A stretch of DNA of 64,000 bases from the NCBI GenBank assembly GCA_015056325.1, contig SVGL01000006.1:62001-126000 (forward strand), in the 5' to 3' direction. The notes beneath the pieces were generated by a model. It was given only the letters and a program-made list of their open reading frames with translations, was not told the DNA's origin and made no database searches. Source of the DNA: Clostridiales bacterium (GTDB lineage Bacteria > Bacillota > Clostridia > Christensenellales > Aristaeellaceae). Below, one piece after another: positions 43,525 through 50,494 of the stretch. Position numbers and translations under genes: made by a program. How positions within the stretch are numbered: the stretch's first letter is position 1; each line of letters opens with the position of its first letter.

Positions 43525-44013
43525 ATGGATATTTACGAGCACGGCGACGCCAAGACGAAGAAGGAGCTCGCCATGCTGTTGGAGCTGGCTCAACCAAGCG
43601 ACACCATCATCACCCTTGAGGTCAGCCGCCTGAGTCGCAGCACCCAACAGCTATGCGAGCTGATCGACACCATACGCGAGAAGCGGCTGCGGCTGGTCAT
43701 CATGGGAAGCATCACCATTGACTGTCGGAACGGTGAGATGGACGCCATGTCATCGGCATTCCTGAAGATGGCAGGCGTATTCTCAGAACTGGAGCTACAG
43801 ATGATCCGTGCCAGAGTGAAGTCAGGCATGGTCAACGCTAAGGCGAAGGGCAAGAAGATCGGGCGGCGGCCTACTACCAAGGAGGACATACCGGCAATCT
43901 TCCTGAAGCACTACGCCATCTTCATGGAAGGCAAGATGAACGTGTCAGAGCTGGCGCGGGTGTGCGAGCTGTCAAGACCAACGGTGTACAAGTATCTCGC
44001 CTTGCTGGCGTAA
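43525..44013 (+). CDS. N-terminally truncated serine recombinase
   Basis: A 162-residue resolvase/invertase-family protein. It has the Arg-bearing catalytic segment IITLEVSRLSRSTQQL, the E-helix FSELELQMIRARVKSGM and a C-terminal helix-turn-helix (MNVSELARVCELSRPTVYKYLALL). The first ~35 residues of the fold, including the nucleophilic Ser (usually in YxRVS), are missing and are not found upstream in any frame. GGAAGGAG lies before this ATG, so the shortened protein may be made, perhaps as a catalytically dead DNA-binding protein. Confidence 0.82.
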   Translation: MDIYEHGDAKTKKELAMLLELAQPSDTIITLEVSRLSRSTQQLCELIDTIREKRLRLVIMGSITIDCRNGEMDAMSSAFLKMAGVFSELELQMIRARVKSGMVNAKAKGKKIGRRPTTKEDIPAIFLKHYAIFMEGKMNVSELARVCELSRPTVYKYLALLA

Positions 44014-44021
44014 ACAGCATA

Positions 44022-44064
44022 AATTGGGGACTGACCGCATCTGGCAGACAGTCCCCAATTCTAT
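44022..44064. terminator. Terminator after recombinase fragment
   Basis: AATTGGGGACTG pairs with CAGTCCCCAATT, flanked by A and T runs. It also touches the end of the convergent dockerin fragment. Confidence 0.85.
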
Positions 44065-44309
44065 TGAAGTGTTACGTTCCAGCCAGCGTCATATTGCAGA
44101 ATCAGCAGCACATCGTAGATATCTGCCGCTCCATCTGCGTTGACATCGGCATTGCTTGTGTTGATATTGACATTCCCCTCTGCGTCATACTGTAGAATCA
44201 ACAACGCATCGTGCATGTCTACCTCGCCGTCCACATTCGCATCGCCCGGGATGCGTGTTGTGCCCGTGGCAGGAATACGCTCCGAACGAAGGATTACTTT
44301 GCAGTTCAT
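44061..44309 (-). pseudogene. Orphan dockerin type I domain (gene fragment)
   Basis: An 82-residue frame containing both duplicated calcium-binding segments of a dockerin: GDANVDGEVDMHDALLILQY and, about 20 residues on, ADVNADGAADIYDVLLILQY. Dockerins normally end large secreted enzymes; here no signal peptide or catalytic domain precedes it, and the DNA upstream belongs to a different, oppositely oriented gene fragment. It is most likely the 3' end of a lost gene. Confidence 0.85.
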
Positions 44310-44582
44310 GCACTGAATTATGACTTGTCTCCCCGTGCGCTTACCCTGTACATTTATCTGGACAAGCTGCCCACCACAATGCCCTGGGGCCTGAAAGAAA
44401 GCGTTGTCCTCAGCAAGACACAGCTGACCCCAGACGGTTACGATCTGGCCCTGGAGGAATTAATTCGTAAAGGCTACCTGACGCCAGGCGAGATCCACCT
44501 GAACGGCAAGGATTATTTGACCGGCAGTTATCATTTCTGGGAATCCCCGGAGCTGAATGAGGATGGACACGATTTTCATTAA
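44290..44582 (+). pseudogene. Truncated replication-initiator-like / helix-turn-helix fragment
   Basis: From about 44290 the frame reads TKDYFAVHALNYDLSPRALTLYIYLDKL... GLKESVVLSKTQLTPDGYDLALEELIRKGYLTP, resembling the winged-helix part of mobile-element replication or antirepressor-type proteins. There is no start codon at the homologous beginning; the upstream codons are antisense to the dockerin fragment. It is a 5'-truncated remnant joined to foreign DNA. Confidence 0.55.
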
Positions 44583-44997
44583 AACTTTTCGAGTCGAAAA
44601 ACGGGGTTTTCTCCTCGAACCAGGTTTTCGCCACCGGCTCAAACCTAATTGACGAATTTTGAAATTCAAAAAAGCGGGACAAAACTGTGGGTACTCTTTA
44701 TATAAGGCACCCCCAGAAATGTCCCATATAATCCCATTAATTTGCTTCGCTTTGTTTCCGTTTCCAAGTTTTTTCCGTAATCCTCTGAAAGAGGAAAAAT
44801 GTGTCCACCCCCAAATCAATCCCAATTCGAATTAATTCATGAAAAAACATAACAAATTAATTTATTTAAGAATAATAAAAGAAAGGAATAGCCGAACCAT
44901 GAATACGAGGTATTGCCTCCGTTTTTTGCACGCTATCGCAGGTACCAATTATGACAGGAGAAGGAGCTCTACTATGCCCAAACAACGTTGACACCCA
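44583..44997. other. AT-rich gene-free stretch before the integrase
   Basis: About 415 bp much richer in A and T than the rest of the window, with no convincing gene on either strand. It includes a five-codon frame with a good Shine-Dalgarno (ATG at 44973), which may be chance or a leader peptide. Confidence 0.5.
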
Positions 44998-45006
44998 TGG
45001 TATAAT
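44998..45006 (+). promoter_or_regulatory. Extended -10 promoter of the integrase
   Basis: TGG-TATAAT, an extended -10 element without a good -35 at standard spacing. It implies a leader of about 130 nt. Confidence 0.5.
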
Positions 45007-45145
45007 GAACATGAACGGCTTCCAGGATGCCATCGCCTATGCCGCCTATATCGGCGCGATGACCGCCATACGTACCCTTGGAAGCATGAACCTTGACAAC
45101 AGAATGCAGGAACCATACGCATCGCCATGTGAAGGAGATACCGAC

Positions 45146-46255
45146 ATGGCAAGCAAATTCCGCGCAACCTACACTTACACAGACGCCCAGGGCAAGCAGC
45201 ACACCATCCGCTTGAACGGACAGAGCAAGCAGGATACTGACCTCCAGTTCCAGGAGTTTCTCGGCCAGCCTGCACTCCCTGCCAAGAAGACCGGTAAGAC
45301 GCTCCGGCAGTTTGTTCTGGAGGACTACCGCCCCGCGTTCACCACGAACCTTTGCCCCACGACACTCAAGTCGTACACCCTGTTTGAGGAGAAGTACATC
45401 TTCCCCAACATCGGTGACAAGCCCCTCGACGCCATTACCGTCAAGGACATCCAGACGCTCATGGACTGGCTTGCCTACGGCGAAAAGAACGGACTGCAGA
45501 AGAACATCGTCGCCGGAACCATTGACCGCGTGAAGGGACACCTGGCCACTATCTTCGAGATCGCCAAGGAGATGGGTCTGATCAGCGACACGCCGGTGAA
45601 GAACAAGCTGCTGAAAAACAACGGCGAGGATTCCACTCACCACAAGGCCATGCTGCCCGCTGAGTACGCCGAGGTACGCAAGCAAGCCCTGGCACTCAGC
45701 AACCCACGTCATCAGCTGTACGCCTGTCTTCTGGCCTACACCGGCATGCGCATCGAGGAGATCCTCGGTCTGAAATGGGAGCTCGTCAACCTGGATGAGG
45801 GCTACTGCATCGTGCAGGAGGTCGTCACCTACCCCGACAAGTCGCTCCCCTTTGTTGATCCTAACCCCAAGACGGAATCCTCCGCCCGAACCGTGATCCT
45901 GCCTCCACCGGTGGTTGACGTTTTCCGCAAGCACGCCAAGCCTAGCGGCTTTGTTCTTTCCGCAGGGCGCAATCCCCAGGAGGCCATGCCCTATGTCACC
46001 TATCAGCGGATGTACCGCGAAACCTTCCGGGAGCTGGGCATCTACGGCAAGTACACCAACCACGACTTCCGCGCCTCCTATGCGACCTGGCTGAAGGAGA
46101 GCGGCGTTGAGATCTCCAGCGCGGCTGACCTGATGGGCCACAAGGATACCCGCATGATGTCCCGCGTCTATGCGCCAACCCGGCATGAAAGCATCATTGC
46201 CCATCAGGATCTCATCAATTCCCTGGTGGAAAACCAGCTCGTGGTACCGGCGTGA
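45146..46255 (+). CDS. Tyrosine-type site-specific integrase
   Basis: A 369-residue integrase. A small N-terminal part leads into a SAM-like core-binding domain (about residues 60-145) and the catalytic domain with TGMRIEEILGLKW (first Arg), NHDFRASYATW (H-x-x-R) and MGHKDTRMMSRVYAP (His and the nucleophilic Tyr). GAAGGAGATA precedes the ATG at 45146. The frame is open 65 codons further upstream, so a longer N-terminus cannot be excluded. It ends about 170 bp from the tRNA-Val gene whose 3' half forms the attachment site. Confidence 0.93.
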   Translation: MASKFRATYTYTDAQGKQHTIRLNGQSKQDTDLQFQEFLGQPALPAKKTGKTLRQFVLEDYRPAFTTNLCPTTLKSYTLFEEKYIFPNIGDKPLDAITVKDIQTLMDWLAYGEKNGLQKNIVAGTIDRVKGHLATIFEIAKEMGLISDTPVKNKLLKNNGEDSTHHKAMLPAEYAEVRKQALALSNPRHQLYACLLAYTGMRIEEILGLKWELVNLDEGYCIVQEVVTYPDKSLPFVDPNPKTESSARTVILPPPVVDVFRKHAKPSGFVLSAGRNPQEAMPYVTYQRMYRETFRELGIYGKYTNHDFRASYATWLKESGVEISSAADLMGHKDTRMMSRVYAPTRHESIIAHQDLINSLVENQLVVPA

Positions 46256-46329
46256 CACCTGGATGAAGTCCGCAAACCCTTGATTTTCCCAGGTTTGAAG
46301 GCTCTCCACGCACTCATTTCTGGCACGCC

Positions 46330-46388
46330 CGTGGTACCGGAGCTCTTTACACGTCGAAATCCCTTATGTTTCTATACACAAAGAAAAG
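46330..46388 (+). repeat. Third copy of integrase-end / att junction sequence
   Basis: CGTGGTACCGG at 46330-46340 repeats the sequence at the intact integrase end (46240-46250) and the remnant (40155-40165). It is followed, as at 40166, by about 48 bp of related sequence leading into CCGCAACCCC. It is probably the trace of a still older element next to the tRNA. Confidence 0.6.
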
Positions 46389-46418
46389 CCGCAACCCCTG
46401 CATTCACAAGGCTTGCGG
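46381..46418 (-). terminator. Terminator of tRNA-Val
   Basis: On the minus strand CCGCAA...TTGCGG followed by CTTTTCTTT, just after the mature 3' end of the tRNA. It is part of the 78-bp att repeat. Confidence 0.85.
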
Positions 46419-46466
46419 TGCAAGTGGGATTAGTAGGGCTCGAACCTATGACCTCCACGATGTCAA
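46389..46466. repeat. Right att copy (tRNA side), 78 bp
   Basis: The partner of 40213-40290 with one mismatch in 78 bp. It covers the tRNA 3' half and its terminator. The ~6.2 kb between the two copies is the integrated segment. Confidence 0.9.
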
Positions 46467-46498
46467 CGTGGCGCTCTAACCAACTGAGCTATAATCCC
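46425..46498 (-). tRNA. tRNA-Val (anticodon GAC)
   Basis: On the minus strand the acceptor stem is GGGATTA/TAATCCC, the D arm TAGCTCAGTTGGTTAGAGC, the anticodon arm CCACG-TTGACAT-CGTGG with anticodon GAC, and the T arm has GGTTCGAGCC. The discriminator is A and CCA is not encoded. It decodes GUC/GUU valine codons. The gene is intact and serves as integration target. Confidence 0.96.
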
Positions 46499-46540
46499 AT
46501 CTTTAGTTTGTTTCGGGCTGTTGCGCCGTCAACGTTGTAT

Positions 46541-46569
46541 ATGATATCATAGTTCCAGTGCTATGTCAA
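46541..46569 (-). promoter_or_regulatory. Promoter of tRNA-Val
   Basis: On the minus strand TTGACA (46564-46569), 17 bp, TATCAT (46541-46546), about 43 bp before the tRNA. Confidence 0.88.
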
Positions 46570-46601
46570 TAGGGAAAATGAAATTTTTTCAGAATTCTTT
46601 G

Positions 46602-46642
46602 CCCCCTGCCGACGGTTCCTGTTGAAGGTCGTCAGCAGGGGG
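46602..46642. other. Large inverted repeat after XRE/Lys-rich gene
   Basis: CCCCCTGCCGACG pairs with CGTCAGCAGGGGG. No T-run follows on either strand, so it is either an atypical terminator or a stabilising hairpin. Confidence 0.5.
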
Positions 46643-46649
46643 ACTGGAA

Positions 46650-47174
46650 TCATTTCTTGCCCAGAATACCACCCAGCACGTTTTCCAGCACATCCTCCAC
46701 AGCACCGCTAAGATCCGCCCCATCCAGCAGCGCGCCAATGCCTTCTTCTTTGCCTTTCAGGATGTCCATGGCACGCTTCTTGGTATCGGAGTTCGCCATG
46801 CGGTACGCCTCCACCAGTTTACGCTCCGTGGCAGTCACCTTCATGGTGCTGTTAGCGTTGGCGGGCGTCTTCGGCGTGGTGGTTTTCTTGGTTTCAGTCG
46901 ACTTCTTGGCGGTCGTCTTCGTGCTCGTCTTCTTGGTTGTGGTCTTCTGTGACGTTCCGTTCTCTTCGCGGGCCGCGTTGATCAGGCTCGCCTGTGTCAC
47001 GCCAGTGATGGTGGCGATCTTCTTGAGCTGCTCCTGGGTGAAATCCTTTTCACCACGCTCAGCAAGGCTGATATCATTGGCAGAAACGCCGCTGATACGC
47101 CGCGCCAGCTGCTCCTGAGTCATGTCCGCGCCAGTGCGGGCAGCTTTGATGAGCTTACCGACTTTCTTGCCCAT
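46650..47174 (-). CDS. XRE-type DNA-binding protein with Lys/Thr-rich linker
   Basis: A 174-residue protein. Residues 1-65 are an HTH_3 domain (VGKLIKAARTGADMTQEQLARRISG... NDISLAERG). Residues about 75-105 are a basic, low-complexity linker of Lys, Thr and Ser (QKTTTKKTSTKTTAKKS), like the tails of histone-like proteins. A helical C-terminus ends in VLENVLGGILGKK. The linker suggests non-specific DNA binding or chromosome compaction, which is inference. The start at 47174 has AAGGAGG upstream. The region before it carries a 90-bp tandem duplication. Confidence 0.8.
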   Translation of the reverse strand: MGKKVGKLIKAARTGADMTQEQLARRISGVSANDISLAERGEKDFTQEQLKKIATITGVTQASLINAAREENGTSQKTTTKKTSTKTTAKKSTETKKTTTPKTPANANSTMKVTATERKLVEAYRMANSDTKKRAMDILKGKEEGIGALLDGADLSGAVEDVLENVLGGILGKK

Positions 47175-47194
47175 GGGAATTCCTCCTTCGTTAT

Positions 47195-47374
47195 ATCGGC
47201 CCCTCCCGGTGACAGGCACCGTGACGGGCTTCGTGCGGCGATTTCTCAATCGCTCTCACTCGTCGTGCTTCGCCCGACCTCAAAATCGGCCCCTCCCGGC
47301 GACAGGCACCGTGACGGGCTTCGTGCGGCGATTTCTCAATCGCTCTCACTCGTTATGCTGATGCTCGACCTCAT
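47195..47374. repeat. Tandem duplication, two 90-bp units
   Basis: Bases 47195-47263 and 47285-47353 differ at one position (T47210/C47300), and the remaining ~20 bp of each unit are diverged. Each unit has GGTG-ACAGG-CACC or its variant and the hairpin GCGATT-TCTC-AATCGC. It fills the whole gap between two minus-strand genes. Confidence 0.85.
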
Positions 47375-48024
47375 TATTTCAGGCTCTGGGGCAGCAGCAC
47401 CGCGATCTTGGGCTGGCACATGATGTCACCCTTGGCGACGCGCAGCAGGTTGACTTCCTCCGCAGGTATGTCGTAGAGCTGAGTGAAAGCCTCCAGCGGG
47501 GCGATGGGCCAGTCTGCGTTAACGCGGGTCTTGTAGTGCATGGGCAGAATGATCCGCGTACCCAGCAGACCAGCAGTCTCTTTGGCCTGGGCTGCGTCGA
47601 TGGTGAAGAAGCCGCCCACGGGGATCATCAGCACATCGGCGGGACCCAGCGCGTCAATCTGCGCGGCATTGGGGATGTGCCCCAGGTCACCCAGGTGGAT
47701 GGCGTTCAGGCCCTCAGCGCGGATGGCGAACAGCAGCGTCTTGCCACGCTTGGTACCCTCCGCGTCATCATGGAAAGCCTCAATCGCAGTGATGGTCACA
47801 CCGTCACCCAGGTCGTACTCCCCTGCCGCGTCGATGACGCGGGGTGTACCGGGAATGGTGTCCACCGCGCTGTGGTCATGATGGCCGTGGGAGACCAGCA
47901 CCACGTCTGCAGGGACAGGCGTGACGGGGTAGCCGCAGGTGGCATCGTAGGGATCGGTGACGATGCGCAGTCCGTTCTCCAGCTCAATGAGGAACTTGGC
48001 GTGGCCGATGCAGGAAAAAATCAT
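47374..48024 (-). CDS. Metallo-beta-lactamase-fold hydrolase (UPF0173/UlaG-like)
   Basis: A 216-residue metal-dependent hydrolase. The zinc/manganese motif is LVSHGHHDHSAVD near residue 48, with further ligands in AIEAFHDDAEG, HLGDLGH and LPMHYKT. Length and order match the small cytoplasmic YtkL/UPF0173 family, whose substrates are uncertain. The ATG at 48024 has GAGGAGG upstream. It follows the hypothetical gene at 48038-48523 closely and is probably in one operon with it and the DUF1934 gene. Confidence 0.88.
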   Translation of the reverse strand: MIFSCIGHAKFLIELENGLRIVTDPYDATCGYPVTPVPADVVLVSHGHHDHSAVDTIPGTPRVIDAAGEYDLGDGVTITAIEAFHDDAEGTKRGKTLLFAIRAEGLNAIHLGDLGHIPNAAQIDALGPADVLMIPVGGFFTIDAAQAKETAGLLGTRIILPMHYKTRVNADWPIAPLEAFTQLYDIPAEEVNLLRVAKGDIMCQPKIAVLLPQSLK

Positions 48025-48037
48025 CGCGGTATCCTCC

Positions 48038-48523
48038 TCACTTGTAGAATGTGTTGTAAGCATGACAGAGATAGGGCAGCAGCGCGCCGGGCAGCAGGCG
48101 GTGTTCCCGCAGGCAGGCGGCAAAATCGCCGTGCAACCGGGTACATAGCCGTTCAAAGGGCAGTCTGCCAGCATCCTCCGCCTTGACAACAGCGCGAATG
48201 CAATCATGTGCCGGGGCGTCCCCCCGATGCCGCAGCAGCAGCGAGATACAGCAGCCGCACGCCCCTTCCGCAGGCTCCGGGATATCATATTCCGGCGCCG
48301 GAACAGGCGCATCCAGCGTGAGCCAGCCATTGCGCTCGCGAACCGTCCATCCCTGCGTTTCCATGTCCGCAATAAACGTCTGGACAGCGTCCGCCGCTGC
48401 AATCAGGGTCAGATCGGTGGCAAACAAAGCATCCGGCGCATCAGAGCGCCGCAGGGCTGGCTTGCGTTTGGCAGGCACGGTATACAAGGCGGCCTGCACC
48501 TGGGCCCGCAGCCCCGTCAGCAT
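48038..48523 (-). CDS. Conserved hypothetical protein
   Basis: A 161-residue soluble protein I do not recognise. It is predicted mixed alpha/beta, with a Cys cluster GACGCC near residue 88 and a C-terminal helical part (LPYLCHAYNTFYK). The ATG overlaps the stop of the DUF1934 gene by 7 bp (ATGCTGA), indicating translational coupling. The overlap and conserved direction make the gene credible in spite of its unknown family. Confidence 0.68.
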   Translation of the reverse strand: MLTGLRAQVQAALYTVPAKRKPALRRSDAPDALFATDLTLIAAADAVQTFIADMETQGWTVRERNGWLTLDAPVPAPEYDIPEPAEGACGCCISLLLRHRGDAPAHDCIRAVVKAEDAGRLPFERLCTRLHGDFAACLREHRLLPGALLPYLCHAYNTFYK

Positions 48524-48987
48524 GGCTGGCTGCTTTCCGCGCAGAAACTCACGTCGATGCACTGCACCGCAGAGTAGCTGCCCTGCATATCCAGCTGGTA
48601 TTCCAGGTGGATGCTGCCGTAATCCTCGGCCACCTTGCACTGCACCTGCATGGCGTACAGCGCCAGCGCCAGATCACCGTAGGGAGTATGATAAGCGCCC
48701 TCAAAGCGGCGATCCTTGACAAAGACCATGGTGGTCCCGTAGTCGCCCATGCGGGTCATGGTGACACGGGGCACGGGGCCGCACTGGATATTGAGCATCA
48801 CATCCTGCACCATGGGTGCGGAGTTGGCGTCCTCCTGCTGCACCTCCTGGTAGCGGACCATGCAGCCGTCGGTGGTGAGCTTCATTTTCCCGTGACACAT
48901 CAGCTTCACGGGCTGTTCCTTCTCGCCGTGCTCGCCCCGGGAATAACTCTGCAGCGTGACGATCACAGGGATCAACTTGTGTTCCAT
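48517..48987 (-). CDS. DUF1934 (YwiB-like) beta-barrel protein
   Basis: A 156-residue protein. The layout KLIPVIVTLQSYSRGEHGEKEQP... LMCHGKMKLTTDGCMVRYQE... FEGAYHTPYGDLALALYAMQV... GSIHLEYQLDMQG matches the DUF1934/YwiB family, small lipocalin-like barrels of unknown function that often occur near cell-wall genes. AAGGAGG precedes the ATG at 48987. It shares a compact divergent promoter region with ispE. Confidence 0.87.
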   Translation of the reverse strand: MEHKLIPVIVTLQSYSRGEHGEKEQPVKLMCHGKMKLTTDGCMVRYQEVQQEDANSAPMVQDVMLNIQCGPVPRVTMTRMGDYGTTMVFVKDRRFEGAYHTPYGDLALALYAMQVQCKVAEDYGSIHLEYQLDMQGSYSAVQCIDVSFCAESSQPC

Positions 48988-49014
48988 GGGATTTCCTCCT
49001 TCGCAAACATAAGT

Positions 49015-49064
49015 ATTATAGCACAGATTTTCCGCTTGCACAATCGGGGATGTTGGCGTATGAT
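49015..49064. promoter_or_regulatory. Divergent promoters with overlapping -35 boxes
   Basis: Plus strand: TTGCAC (49036-49041), 17 bp, TATGAT (49059-49064) for ispE. Minus strand: TTGTGC (49038-49043), 17 bp, TATAAT (49015-49020) for DUF1934. The two -35 hexamers share four bases, so polymerase can occupy only one at a time. Confidence 0.82.
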
Positions 49065-49092
49065 ACAGATAACACACATTTGGGAGGAATAC

Positions 49093-49968
49093 ATGATGCG
49101 CTTGAAGGCCCGGGCGAAGATCAACTGGACGCTGGACATCGTCGGACAGCGGGCAGACGGCTACCACCTGATGGACATGCTCATGCAGCCGGTGACCCTC
49201 GCAGACGATATCACTCTCGTCCCGGCGGAGGAGATCACCCTGACCACCGGCGGTTCCCCCCTGCTGCCCGCAGACGCAAAGCACCTGGCCTACCGTGCTG
49301 CCGTCGCACTGAAGCAGCACGCCAGCTACCCCGACGGTGCAGCCATCCACGTGGAGAAGCACATCCCCGTAGGAGCCGGCATGGGCGGCGGCAGTGCTGA
49401 TGCAGCAGGGGTACTCGTTGGGCTGAACAAGCTATGGGGCTTGAATCTTCCCCAGGTGGAGCTGGAAGCCATCGGTCTCACCCTGGGTGCGGACGTACCC
49501 TTCTGCATCCGCGGCGGACTGACCCGCACCACCGGCATCGGCGAAATCATGGAGAATCTCCCCTGCGGACGAAACTGGCCCCTGGTGGTCATCCAGCCCT
49601 GCGAAAGCCTCTCCACCAAGGAGATCTTCACCGCTTATCACGAAGGTGTTGTAGACGACCGCCCCGACAATAAAACGGCCGCCCTGGCCCTGGCGAAGGG
49701 CGATTCAGCCGCCCTGGCCGCCGCGATGGCGAACGTGATGCAACCCGTCAGCGAGGCGCGCCGCCCCGGCATCCACGATGCCATCGTGGCCCTCCGGGAG
49801 CAGGGTGCCTTCGTGGCTCAGATGACCGGCAGCGGCTCGGCGGTATTCGGTGTATTCACGGATGATGCCTCCGCCGCCAAAGCTTACGAGGTGCTGCGCA
49901 TCCGCTGGGCGCGCACCTTCCTGTGCGCCACATGCATGGAAAGCGTGGTGTTTGCCAATGATGATTAA
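49093..49968 (+). CDS. ispE: 4-diphosphocytidyl-2-C-methyl-D-erythritol kinase
   Basis: A 291-residue GHMP kinase of the non-mevalonate isoprenoid pathway; it phosphorylates the 2-hydroxyl of CDP-methylerythritol. The N-terminus (LKARAKINWTLDIVGQRADGYH) is diagnostic for IspE, the ATP loop is PVGAGMGGGSADAAG near residue 95, and MTGSGSAVFGVF closes the active site near residue 255. GGAGG lies before two adjacent ATGs. The gene overlaps the start of the GNAT gene. Confidence 0.96.
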   Translation: MMRLKARAKINWTLDIVGQRADGYHLMDMLMQPVTLADDITLVPAEEITLTTGGSPLLPADAKHLAYRAAVALKQHASYPDGAAIHVEKHIPVGAGMGGGSADAAGVLVGLNKLWGLNLPQVELEAIGLTLGADVPFCIRGGLTRTTGIGEIMENLPCGRNWPLVVIQPCESLSTKEIFTAYHEGVVDDRPDNKTAALALAKGDSAALAAAMANVMQPVSEARRPGIHDAIVALREQGAFVAQMTGSGSAVFGVFTDDASAAKAYEVLRIRWARTFLCATCMESVVFANDD

Positions 49969-50461
49969 ATCCGAGCGGCTGCTGATCACCGATTTCACCC
50001 CGGACATGGCACGGGCGGTCCATCTGGGCTCCCTGGATGAGGACACGCGGCGCTTCCTCCCGGACGAGGTGTTCGAGACGGAGAACATCGCCGCCGCTGT
50101 CCTCGCCGACCTGATCGAGTGCTATGCCAGCGCCGCGGGGCCATTCGTCCACCCTGTGCTGTCCGAAGGCGTGTACGCAGGCTATGTGCAGCTTGTTCCT
50201 TTGGCAGACGGCGGCTGGGAAATCGGCTACCACACGGTGAAATCCATGGCGGGGCGCGGCTACGCCACCGAGGCAGTGCATGCCTTCCTTCCGGTGATGA
50301 TGAACCGGCTGGGCCTGAACCAAGTCATGGGCGTCTGTGATGCGGAAAACGCCGCCTCCCTCCGCGTGCTGGAGAAATGCGGCTTCACCCGCGTGTATGC
50401 GGGCGAAGCACTGTATCATGGCGAGATGAAGCCCGTTGTGAAGATGTTGTACACCAAGTAA
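49958..50461 (+). CDS. GNAT-family N-acetyltransferase
   Basis: A 167-residue acetyltransferase (RimJ/RimL-like). The start SERLLITDFTPDMARAVH is typical; the acetyl-CoA loop is KSMAGRGYATEAVHAF near residue 93, and VCDAENAASLRVLEKCGF near 127 is the conserved motif B. The start lies inside the last codons of ispE without its own strong Shine-Dalgarno, so it relies on coupling to ispE. The acceptor is unknown. Confidence 0.9.
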   Translation: MMIKSERLLITDFTPDMARAVHLGSLDEDTRRFLPDEVFETENIAAAVLADLIECYASAAGPFVHPVLSEGVYAGYVQLVPLADGGWEIGYHTVKSMAGRGYATEAVHAFLPVMMNRLGLNQVMGVCDAENAASLRVLEKCGFTRVYAGEALYHGEMKPVVKMLYTK

Positions 50462-50464
50462 ATG

Positions 50465-50494
50465 AAGGCTCTGCGGCGAACGCAGGGCCTTTTC
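50465..50494 (+). terminator. Terminator of ispE-GNAT operon
   Basis: AAGGCTCTGCG pairs with CGCAGGGCCTT around GCGAA, followed by TTTTC. It abuts the convergent germination operon. Confidence 0.85.

Noticed and set aside
44061-44309. Dockerin frame as a functional cellulosome gene
   Set aside because: It has no signal peptide, catalytic domain or promoter, and the upstream DNA belongs to another gene fragment.
44988-45006. TTGACA upstream of TATAAT before the integrase as a standard promoter
   Set aside because: The spacer is only 7 bp; an extended -10 is the better reading.
46602-46642. Rho-independent terminator for the XRE/Lys-rich gene
   Set aside because: The hairpin is strong, but neither strand has a T-run after it, so I list it only as an inverted repeat.
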